From Ornithodoros turicata (lineage: Eukaryota > Arthropoda > Arachnida > Ixodida > Argasidae): DNA of 64,000 bases. Position 1 is the stretch's first letter. Each line of letters begins with the position of its first letter. The DNA lies in contig NC_088202.1 in assembly GCF_037126465.1 (NCBI RefSeq), forward strand, positions 28,380,213 to 28,444,212. Direction: 5' to 3'. Made by a program: the position numbers and the translations under genes. Below are positions 55,376 through 64,000 of this stretch, piece by piece. The notes below the pieces were generated by a model, which saw nothing but the letters and a program-made list of their open reading frames with translations, was not told the origin of the DNA and ran no database searches.

Positions 55376-56220
55376 ATTTTACACTATGTTAAGGTCAATC
55401 GAAACAAGCGGAACAGTATAAAAGGTATAAAAGCGAGCAATAATTATTGTACTTGCAGGGTGGATGTATATATCCGGCGTGTATATAATTCGAGGGAAGT
55501 ACAAAAAATCAAACGGCCACGAAATTTTACAGTTGCAGAAGGAAAAAGACGCGGACAACAGAATTTAGGGAAGTTAGTAACACTAGTTTATTTAATAGGC
55601 ATAAATTAAAAGTTAAATGAAAAAGGATCGACGCTTCGACAGTGGCACTGCCTTCGTCAGGACGTTCGTCCGTCAGGGACCGAGGAAGCTGTAAGGCTTT
55701 CCGTTTAAGAAATTTTACGCTTATTCTCAAAAGGCTTTAGGAACGATAAGACAGCGTCACGAGCTTTCTCATTAAAGCTTCACTGGGGTAATGTGAAGAA
55801 CTCGCAGGCTTCATAGGTTTCTTAGAAGGGCGGCGGAGTTTCTGGCTATGTCTCGCTTGATGCTCAATTGCCAGGCGGTACGGTTTAGGAAAGGCAATAA
55901 GGTAAGGAAGAGGGACGAGTGTATCTTTTGCAAACGTTGTTGTGTCCGTTATTCTTGCTGTGCAGTTTTCGATCGACCGTTAAGAGGATCGTGTTACGTG
56001 CATCATATTCACTTACGCCGAGACCGCCGCCGTTGTGTACACTTTTTCTTTACCCCGTCTCCCTCGCACATTGTCGTCATTGCTGGTTCGTTAGTCTGTC
56101 GTGTGTTCTTCCCGTAAGCCAACAAGGGACACAATATTTATCTCATATTTTGTTCTCCTTCTCCCTTGTCTTTTGTCTTCTAATAAATATATCCCCCCAC
56201 AACTTCATCGTCAGTACCCG
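55376..56220. other. Gene-free stretch
   Basis: Open frames to 138 codons on the plus strand (55,919-56,335) show no domain and run into the dispersed repeat. Confidence 0.35.
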
Positions 56221-56225
56221 TGACC

Positions 56226-56412
56226 GATGTCCTGTGCTGAACAGCAGAGACAGCTGCTGTACATTGGTCATATTTCCTTCCCCATACGCATGCTTTACAG
56301 TCGTCGTCCCATTGTTGCACGCTCACAATGTCTAAACACCCACTCTACATCAAAGAACTGTTACTCTGGCATGTTTATAGTACGGATTCAGGCGAACGAA
56401 CATCTGTACTGG
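56226..56412 (+). repeat. Dispersed repeat, copy 2 of 2 (other at 1,300-1,490)
   Basis: See the shared order listed for copy 1. Similarity begins at cgatgtcctgtg and fades after gggttat. Confidence 0.5.
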
Positions 56413-56545
56413 GTTATTAGAAACCTACACTAACGATGAGATTCGAAGTTGAGGGGTACCCTCAAAACTGGGTCTAATTATCAGACCACTTTTTTTTTTT
56501 TTTTCAACTCCACTCATTTATACGCAATTTATTTTTCAAGCACCT

Positions 56546-56622
56546 TCAACAACAACAACTTTATTTGAGAAGGAGAGTGGGGAGGCTCACAGCCAGAGGC
56601 GATACTCTACCCCATTTACACC
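56546..56622 (-). repeat. LINE 3' end, truncated copy on the minus strand
   Basis: tcaacaacaacaactttatt, gagaaggagagtggggaggc, aggcgatactctacccc is the complement of the (GTT)n-tailed LINE 3' end. Confidence 0.65.
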
Positions 56623-57065
56623 GTAAATTTTGTACGCAAACATAAGACGGAGTACAGCAAACCCAGCACGATTCAACTGATGCCGTCTCTGTTGAAATTA
56701 TACCGGCATCTGGATGGCATAACGGGAATATTCTCTTTCGAGATGTCGATGCATGCTGCTGTGTCACTCGTACATAGATAAAGGAAGGGGGATGCCTCTC
56801 AAAGCGGGCCAGCCCAGTAAGGTAATTTTCTTATTATTTTGTTGTGTTACTAATTATCCTCTCCCATACCTCAGCCAATAAAATTTTCCTTCCGGATGAC
56901 GGATCTGTCCTGGGACTTCAAGAAACGATTATGATAGGCTTTGTTACTGAATTTCAGCTCATATAAGCATACTGCAAAATTTGTAGCGTGTCATATGATT
57001 TGATAAGGTTTGATATCGCTTGACATGAACACACAAAAAAAGTGAATGTTATCATTTGGTAGGCC

Positions 57066-57897
57066 TGGATCTTTCTCGGCTTCAAACATGTTTGTCGTAC
57101 ACCTGTGTGGGAAGATCCTGGACTGATTTGGGCGCACTCGGCCCAACGAACACAAGAGAAATGCGGATTCGTTGTCTGGGAATTCCGAACTTGTCGCCCA
57201 TCTTAGGCTTTTACCAGCTACGGTGGCGCAGCGGTAACGCGTGCGCTTGGAGACTGGGAGGTCCGCGGTTCGACTCCGCGGGCCGGCTGTGCCGTCTGGG
57301 GTTTTTCCTGGGTTTCCCTCAGATGTGTAATAGGCGTATGCCGGCACAGTTCCCCTGAAGTCGGCCCATGGACGCAGCTATCCTCCCCCCGAGCGGATTC
57401 CGCTCGGTCTTCCACTTCACCCTTTCCTCTCCTCCTCTCCACCACCTTTCCCTTCCCGAGAAACATGCCGCCTAATCAGGCAGGCAGACCTCTCGGGTTC
57501 CTCCCAACTACAGTATCCCCTTAGGCTTTGTAACAATTGTTCCCCGACCTTCTACGAGACAAGTGTCCCAGATTATGTTCGGGACCCTGTGGCCAGACTG
57601 TTAAAGGAGTACAAAGAGATTGTCACGAGGGGAAATTGTGTAAGTGTGGCGTCGGCTGCTCCCTCGCCACCAATTCGGAAGTTGTTGAGTACGTAGGTGA
57701 TTCTGTAATTAAAGAGTTTGCTGTGTTCGAGAACGTGTCCTGTCGTCCCTCCTCTGTCCCTTTCTCGGGTTCCAATTTTTCACCATCTACCAGCCGGCCT
57801 GCACCCTTGCCCTTTTGCTATTACTGGGCTGATTGAATGGATGATTTTGAAAAGACGCGCGCGCCTCCAAGCGCGCACCGTAAAGGAGCATGGAAAC
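57066..57897 (+). pseudogene. Probable ORF1 region of the Tx1/L1-like LINE, split by a SINE
   Basis: Outside the SINE (57,214-57,519) coding-like frames appear: LGIPNLSPILG continuing across one copy of the SINE duplication into FVTIVPRPSTRQ, then in another frame VPDYVRDPVARLLKEYKEIV and SVASAAPSPPIRK. No RNA-binding domain is certain. Position upstream of ORF2 on the same strand is the main support. Frame changes show decay. The TTAA element at 57,902 cuts its end. Confidence 0.4.
57214..57519 (+). mobile_element. tRNA-derived SINE, full copy
   Basis: The head has an A box tggcgcagcggta (57,224-57,236) and a B box ggttcgactcc (57,267-57,277), spaced as in tRNA genes and serving as the internal pol III promoter. 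The body follows to ...cctctcgggttcctcccaac. Imperfect duplications cttaggctttta (57,202-57,213) and cttaggctttgta (57,520-57,532) flank it. A partial inverted copy lies at 58,216-58,430. Confidence 0.85.
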
Positions 57898-58215
57898 TTA
57901 AAGGGACGGTCTCCTACCCCCTGCCCCTTTCATAAAGTGTACCATTCGATTGCCCTTTGTTGAAAATGGAATACTGCTAATTTACCCGACAAAACACCCC
58001 ACAGTTATTAAATAACCGAATTAAAATGATAAAGATTGCAGAGCACGCCGCGATCTGTGTTGGCAACAATAAGAACGGCCACGTCGCCCTGCGGGTAAGT
58101 CCATGATAGGATACAGAAATCGTCTGCTTTTGCGCGTGGTAGTGCATCGCCGTGAGCAGACGACTTTCAGAAGTTACTAGGCACCGCGGCAACTCTCGTA
58201 CATTTTCTTTCAGTT

Positions 58216-58430
58216 GAGGAGGAGGAGGAGGAGTGTCGTTGGGAGGAACCCGAGAGGTCTGCCTGCCTGATTAGGCGGCATGTTTCTCGGGAAGGGAACG
58301 GTGGTGGAGAGGAGGAGAGGAAAGGGTGAAGTGGAAGACCGAGCGGAATCCGCTCGGGGGGAGGATAGCTGCGTCCATGGGCCGACTTCAGAGGAACTGT
58401 GCCGGCATACGCCTATTACATTATTATTAT
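58216..58430 (-). mobile_element. tRNA-derived SINE, headless inverted copy
   Basis: The complement matches 57,325-57,510 (tgtaataggcgtatgccggc through cccgagaaacatgccgccta to gggttcctccca). The tRNA-like head is missing. A (GAG)n run stands at its plus-strand start, probably the tail side. Confidence 0.85.
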
Positions 58431-58483
58431 TTAGTGACTCTAGCTTCCACGTATCCGATTGTGCGCCACATTCTGGAAGACCC

Positions 58484-58887
58484 TAGAGTCGCTAAATAAG
58501 CTACGCTTCAGAGTATCGACACTGAGGTTCAAGGGAGAGCAGGATCGCCATCTTGTTTTCGCATCACACCGGTATCATCCCCATTTGGGGATCAAAGACG
58601 GCTAACACAATTTGCTTTCTGTGGGACAGCGAAGCGTGTATGACTGTTGTGAGATAATCCATGCATTGTGCACCTAAGCGTCCAGAACATGTCAAGGTGA
58701 GCTCAAGGCCGTCAACTGCTGCTCGTAAGCGAAATGAGCATTTCACCCGCGCACGATAGATGGCATCCTGCACTAACGTGCGCTGTGCGCGTGCGCATGG
58801 GCAGCGTGGCGCGAAAACAAGATGGCACATGCTCGCTCTTCGAACTCAGTGTCGATACTCTGAAGCGTAGCTTATTTGGTGACTCTA
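58484..58887. mobile_element. hAT-type MITE, 404 bp, inside the TTAA element
   Basis: Ends tagagtcgctaaataagcta and, complemented, tagagtcaccaaataagcta. The inverted arms extend over about 60 bp (gcttcagagtatcgacactg in both). Flanks gaagaccc (58,476-58,483) and ggagaccc (58,888-58,895) match in 7 of 8. The copy at 39.8-40.7 kb has this site empty (gggagacccc). Confidence 0.88.
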
Positions 58888-59613
58888 GGAGACCCCACAG
58901 TCAATGCTCGGACTACATTCTCCGCTCGCGGAGGTATATGCCTGAGTGTCCCCATTTCGAGATCAAACGGGATTACTCAAACCAAGGTGCTTCTGCAAGT
59001 TACAATTACCATGACAACGACGACGCACCCACAGGTCGACGTCATACGTGACGTATGCATGAGAGAGGCGCAGCTTTCGTCGTCTGCTCTTACGGCACGT
59101 TTCGGCAAATTCCTCGAAAACGACTTGGTTATTCCGAATGAAACTTTGACGGTTGTATGTGTACAGTACTCGTGAAATTAGTTTTGGCTAAGTTTCCGAA
59201 TCGCCCGGGCTGTACGAGACCGTCCCTTTAAGGGACATTGCCCTGTCGTCTGCTTCGGTCATGGTATACCATGGCTGACGCGGCTGCGCACACCGGGAAT
59301 GTTGTTGTTCTTCATCTACCTCCGCCTCTGGCCGTCTCACAATGCTTTAAGGCGCTCGAAGCGCCCATGAACCCTTGTGTGGGTCTATTCGGTCAGGTCT
59401 CCCTTCAACTCCGCGTATTAATCTTTCGCCTTTGGGCCAGGATCTTTCGCGGTGGAGGGAGGCGAAAGGGAGCCGGTCCTTCATATTTGGAGAAGGGCCC
59501 CTTGAACGCGCGGCCGATAACAAGGTCGTCGGGGCAGTACCGCTTGCGGTGCTGTTCCGGGAAGATCTTTTCTTGATCTATTCGGTGGATCTATTCACAC
59601 ATGTTCATTACAC

Positions 59614-62173
59614 ATGCGGCGGTTGCAACAGTTCGGCGTGGGAGTACTGTCAGGTGTGAGCTACACCTCCGCCAAAGATCACCTCGCACTCCTGAGGGAG
59701 GAAAGGTGGGGGGCGATGAGGTATATGGCAACGAGGGACAGTCTAGAGAAGGAAGCCTGGTGCTCCCGGAGGCTCATCTCTAAACACTTAGCTTTCGTGC
59801 AACCGCCCATGGAGGCCCTCATAAGCAAGGGCAGACGAGTCACCAAGCAAGGTGAAATACCCATTGTGGCAAGAGAGTTCTACGCTAACATGTTTGAGAA
59901 TGGACTCACGGCAGGTGATTCCTTCTGTGGGGGAAAGGCAGGAAAAGGCACAGAACTTAGCTGCAAAGAAGTGCAGCAGGCTGTTAGAAGCCTGAAGAAT
60001 GGGAGGTTGCCGGGACCCGATGGGTTTCTGGCAGAGTTCTACAAACGGTATTGGGACATCCTAGGCCGCTCTTTGGTGAAGGTGCTTAATGGTGCACTTC
60101 AGAAACCTTCTTAGAAGGAACGGTCACTGTGCTGTGCAAGGACCAGCGGCGTAAGGAGGAGTTGGGCGCCTGGAGACCCATAACATTGTTAAATTTAGAT
60201 TATAAAATATTAGCAAAGGCAGTCGTGGGCCGAATACAAGGAAATATGGAAGAATGGGTGTCACTATCACAGGGTGCTACAGTTAAGGGTCGAAGAATCC
60301 AAAGAAAAGTACGGGAGCTAACAGATGTTACAGAATGGACAAGCAGAAGGAGAATAAACAGGATTCTCATGACCTGGGACCAAGAAAAGGCATTTGACCG
60401 GCTTAAACACGCATATTTAAGACAAACATTAGAAGGAATTGGGACAGAAAATCCAATAATAAACACAATAGGAGCCATGTATGAAAACGCCAGGAGTAGG
60501 CTACTCGTCAATGGGCAATTGGGAAAGAGCTTTCAGGTCAAAAGAGGAGTAAGGCAAGGTGGCCCCCTTTTCTCCCCTGCTGTATGTGTTAGCCTTTGAT
60601 AGGTTATTACGAGAGCTGAACCAGTCTGAGGCAGTGAAAGGAATTGGATGACGCGGGCAGTACAGTGTAAAACCATAGTGGCCTACGCAGATGATCTAAC
60701 TATGGTAGTTCAAGGCGAAAAGGAAGTTGAGAAAGCTCTAGAAGTAATGGAAGAATATGGGACAGTGAGCGGGGCGAAAATAAATAGAGACGAATCAAAA
60801 TTGATATATTTAGGTGGGGAGAAGCCGAGGAAAGATCTGGGTTTGAGCATTGTGGAGAAGACCAAAATCCTCGGAGTCAGGTTTAATAAGGACGGGGTTT
60901 CACACAACAATTGGATGCAGTTGAAAAAATACTTGGAAAAATTGAAGGAAGACTATGTTGAACCGGGAACGCCACTTACAGCTCGAGCGCAGATTGTCAA
61001 ACGAATTATGATACCGAGATGTGCGTACCTGTTTTCTGTCGCTTACCCTTCTCCTGAAATATGCCGTAGAATTGAAAAACTCTGCTTTCAGTTTATATGG
61101 GATGGGAAAACGCAATGCGAAGCGCAAGAGAAAATGGAACTGCCTATTGAAGTTGGGGCCTACAGATTGCTGATCTGAAACAATTGTCACAAGCACATGC
61201 TTTACATGGAATATATAGGATGTTGGATGGTAAGGCCATCGGACAGCCGGTGACAAAATTTTAGCTGGGAATAAACATGAGACATTTTCGCCAACGCGGG
61301 ATAGATCATAGGAGTCCAATGTCGGAATGGCAGCCAGCAATTTATGAAACAGGGAAGCACACTTTGCTGCAATTGAAAAGATTAGACAACAGCAAAGACT
61401 ACAGCGGAAGCTCAGTCGCTTAATTATACAGAGATCTGAGGGGGAAAGAAATAGAGAAATTTCCATCTGCAATAACAGCGGAAGATTGGAAGATGATTCT
61501 TAGTTACTAGTTAGAAGGCAAAAGAAAATCATTCCTGTGGAAACTGGCGCATGAGGTCATACCAGTGAGGGACAAGTTTTATCTGTGGGGTAAAAGCCGC
61601 AGAAGAGACTGCGAGCTGTGCGGTCAAATAGAAACGGTGAGGCACGCCGTCTCCGAGTGTATGGTACCGGTGTACCTGTGGTCCTGTTTTAAGAAATATT
61701 TTGGATTAAGTTTGATTAACGTTTGAAGAAGCTGTGAGAATACATGTTGGGAAAGTAACCAAAAGACAATAGAAATTTTACATGTTAGTAGCAATATAAT
61801 CAGTTACTACGTACGAACTTAGCTTGGGAGGGAGCGGCTAAGGTTAGGAGCAAAGAACTTCGCGAAACAGTGGCAGTGTAAAGGGCTCATAGTAGTGGAG
61901 GGTATTATTAAATTTAAATTGGCAGACTAGTTAAATTAACCGTTAAATTAGTTAAATTAAATTAGTTAAATTAATTTAGAATATATTAACGCCGCAACAC
62001 AAGGAGGAGATCTATCGAAATTTTGGGGTGAGTTAATTGTAAAGCACAGGAGTGTTGACGCTCTTCTGAAGCACACGATACAACGTTATACTCAAGTGCA
62101 AAAGCAATGGGGCAGAGTTTTAGAACTGGCCTCAGTTGTTGACTTGGTCGGGGAAAATAAAGCAAATCAGTAA
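59614..62173 (+). pseudogene. LINE ORF2: reverse transcriptase and C-terminal zinc motif, frameshifted
   Basis: Frame 1 (59,614-60,114) gives AKDHLALLREERW and SLKNGRLPGPDGFLAEFYKR. After a stop, frame 2 (60,129-60,599) gives AWRPITLLNLDYKILAKAV, LMTWDQEKAFDRLKHAYL and VNGQLGKSFQVKRGVRQGGP. Frame 3 (60,648-61,178) gives TIVAYADDLTMVV, the catalytic box with both Asp, then VSGAKINRDESKLIYLGG and the thumb. Later pieces are FLWKLAHEVIPVRDKFYLWG and CELCGQIETVRHAVSEC (C-x2-C-x7-H-x4-C, about 61,613-61,663). The enzyme would prime cDNA at nicked DNA. At least four frameshifts or stops disable it. Confidence 0.85.
61905..61985. repeat. AT-rich tandem of GTTAAATTA
   Basis: agttaaattaaccgttaaat, tagttaaattaaattagtta and similar units lie inside the LINE ORF2 and are absent from its coding logic, so they look like a local expansion. 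Confidence 0.6.
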
Positions 62174-63127
62174 ATAAAGGATATAGGGAGTGGTAGGCTA
62201 AAAGATAAGGAATATGGGCTCACTAATTTTGTGACTCATCTAATCAGTCAACAATACAAAAGCACAGTATTTTTAAAAGCCATGTCTTCGTACCACCTGT
62301 AATTACGCCACCCACTGAATAAATTTTTCCCAAACACCGTCGGCCGACAAATAATGTTTTAAGTGCATATACATCTGTGTCTGTCTATTCCAGGATATTA
62401 CGACTTCATCGCCATTTTGGGCATCCCTGGCCACTCGAGCGGACATCCTACACGACAGCAGCTGGAATCTTTCCACTCCCTCAAGAAAAGGGAAAAGTGG
62501 GCCAGCTTCTCCGAACCCACCAAGGTCTCCAATCCCTTTCCCACGACGTGCCGGCTATTTAAGCGATGACTCGGAGCCCAGACTTGTCTCTGTTTGTACA
62601 TTATGTAATATATACGTTGTCTCCCTTGTCAACTGGCCTCTGCCTCGTTTGTGCCTACCGGCGTTGGGAAGTTCGGCCACCTACCTTCCCCAGGCTCGCA
62701 ACAAGGGGTTCAAACACACAGCCTGCGCGCTGCATGTGGCCCGCAAGCCACGAGGACCCTCGACCACTAAACAGAAGGAAGCTGCCATCTAACGAAATAT
62801 AATAAATGATTAGGAATGAAACGAAATTGTCCATTGCTAGGCAGCAAGCACCTTAATTCTGGCACTATATTTACAAGGGAGTCGAAGCTGTAGCCTCTCT
62901 GGATGTCATCTGCGGTAAATTAAAATTAAAAATTAATGCGAATTTTCAGGAGTCTTGTTCAAGTATCAACCGTGAAATTATCCAATCAAAAACGTGAACC
63001 AATGAAATTGCCGTCTCTCTTCTTTTTCTGTTTCCGTTGCTTCTGTTTCTTTTACCAAGTTTAAACTGTAAGCAAGGGCAACGATACAATGTGCAAATAG
63101 GAGATAATTTCATTGCTCCTGAACATT
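62174..63127. other. Gene-free stretch
   Basis: A tatttaag box near 62,558 and the tail ...gtaatatatac could be part of an unpaired LTR, but no ends were found. Confidence 0.35.
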
Positions 63128-63137
63128 GTCATAATCA

Positions 63138-63656
63138 TACTCGGTAATAATGTCATTACTGTAATGAAATTACAGTAATGAAATTGCTTTTTCTGGTAAT
63201 TCGTAATGTAATGCTTTACTTTTGATATTATGTAATTTGTAATGTAAGTTAATTACATTTTGGCAGTAATTTTAATGACATTACTTATTACTTTCACCAA
63301 AAGAATCGACTGTGTCTTCTGCGTTGGCACTTGGCAGAAACAGAGATACCGACTGGCGAGTTAAAAGAATTCCAAGGCCCACATGAACGGTGACGCACTC
63401 AATCGGCACAGAATAAAATATGTATTGTTTTTACAACGTAGTGTTGTCTGACAACGAATTTCCACATCCTCAATATCATTACGATTATACTCACAGTAAT
63501 GACTTTGTAATGTCATTACTTTTTCGTAGTAATTCTAATGCAATTTCATTACATATCAATTGCAGTAAGGAGTAATGTAATTTAATTAAATTCTAACGGG
63601 AGTAATGAGTAATATAATTAATTACATTTTTAGAAGTAATTTTTTACCCAGGTATG
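63138..63656. mobile_element. MITE of TAATGTAATTAC-type repeats
   Basis: The 10-bp sequence gtcataatca stands at 63,128-63,137 and 63,657-63,666. Inner ends tactcggtaa and, complemented, catacctgggtaa. Both flanks inside are built from taatgtaatt, attactttt and gtaatgacatt units, as in other hAT-like MITEs with simple subterminal repeats. A 10-bp duplication is unusual for hAT (8 bp), so the exact ends are unsure. Confidence 0.65.
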
Positions 63657-63666
63657 GTCATAATCA

Positions 63667-64000
63667 CTTGTGAGGAAGTACATGTTTTTCTCTAACCGTT
63701 TTTTTTTGTGTGTGTGTGTGTGTGTCTCTGTATTCTCAGTACTGGATTTGGAAATGCATCTCTTGTTGTGCCAGGTGGACTTCTTTAGTAATGAAGTCCG
63801 GCTCTACAATAAGCATACCGCTCGTGTTTTTGTGCATATTTTTATTTGATTATATTTTAGCGTGTTTTATTCTAATTACGGTCATTTGTGAGGCCCTCCC
63901 ACTTCTAGTCTAACGTCGGTGCCGCCCGCGACCCGATTCGAGTTTGAGGGCCCTGGTCTATTCTTTGCATGGAGAAATGATTGAGCGCTGGGGTCAGTGT
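63667..64000. other. Gene-free right edge
   Basis: T run and (GT)n at about 63,700-63,724. Nothing else recognised. Confidence 0.45.

Larger units (their letters stand above)
57902..59227 (+). mobile_element. TTAA element of the AGGGACGGTCTCGTAC family, with two inserts
   Basis: TTAA at 57,898-57,901 and 59,228-59,231. Ends agggacggtctcctac and, complemented, agggacggtctcgtac. It pairs, inverted, with 39,796-40,735. Later arrivals are a SINE fragment (58,216-58,430) and an hAT MITE (58,484-58,887). About 290 bp of the family's centre were lost around the SINE. It interrupts the LINE at 57-62 kb. Confidence 0.88.
59232..62173 (+). mobile_element. Tx1/L1-like LINE, main part after the TTAA insertion
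   Basis: It comprises the end of ORF1 (about 59,232-59,600, in pieces such as HTGNVVVLHLPPPLAVSQC) and ORF2 with RT and a C-terminal zinc motif, ending VLELASVVDLV..NQ and TAA at 62,171-62,173, overlapped by aataaa. RT motif style (GAWRPITLLNLDYKILAKA) places it in the Tx1/L1 group. 3' end of the element not located. Confidence 0.8.

Noticed and set aside
1..64000. CRISPR array or bacterial origin
   Set aside because: No regularly spaced direct repeats were seen. Splice sites, SINEs and LINE/LTR elements mark an animal nuclear genome.

Overview
The window reads as a repeat-dense stretch of an animal nuclear genome. It has spliced exons with GT..AG borders, tRNA-derived SINEs, several LINE clades, copia and gypsy LTR elements, and mariner-, hAT- and TTAA-type DNA transposons. 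It has no operons and no compact gene order. The mix of families recalls ticks (Ixodida) or another chelicerate, but that is recollection of repeat style and I cannot prove it from this sequence. I found no intact host gene. Nearly everything recognisable is a transposable element or a fragment of one.

Layout. 1-574 is a gypsy gag fragment on the minus strand with its primer-binding site, running off the left edge. 4.37-4.64 kb is a self-complementary minisatellite. 6,007-18,406 is a nest: a mariner (TA target) is split by a complete copia element (144-bp LTRs, 5-bp duplication gaggt). The copia is in turn split by three DNA transposons, each with its own duplication: a 3,954-bp TTAA element with a THAP zinc-finger exon, a 418-bp hAT MITE, and a 2,717-bp TTAA element that appears to carry a further element. 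Removing the inserts leaves a 4,381-bp copia and a 909-bp mariner. 20.3-21.7 kb is the 3' part of a LINE with an RNase H domain. 23.6-24.35 kb is a LINE relic. 24.9-27.0 kb is a gypsy pol relic followed by an LTR. 28.3-28.7 kb and 34.4 kb hold palindromic MITEs. 29.1-30.4 kb is an hAT element with a second hAT-like element inside. 31.9-34 kb is a LINE ORF1/endonuclease relic. 35.5-36.2 and 39.8-40.7 kb are further TTAA elements.

42.9-45.9 kb holds the only multi-exon gene structure outside a mapped transposon. It is a spliced pseudogene with five visible exons and a poly(A) signal, broken by a 5'-truncated LINE inside an exon (14-bp duplication). A second coding-like segment lies just upstream. 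49.8-50.0 kb is a small MITE with GGCTTATC repeats. 51.3-52.2 kb is a fold-back element inside a repeat whose unoccupied copy lies inverted at 54.0-54.4 kb. 55.0-55.4 kb is a LINE 3' end. 57-62.2 kb is a Tx1/L1-like LINE interrupted by a full tRNA-derived SINE and by a TTAA element, which itself holds a second SINE and an hAT MITE. 63.1-63.7 kb is an AT-rich MITE.

The genes do not form a pathway. The elements are linked by insertion order. Recurrent themes are TTAAAGGG-ended (Kolobok/T2-like) elements at five loci, hAT-type 8-bp duplications at four loci, and one LINE family whose (GTT)n-tailed 3' ends occur at six places.
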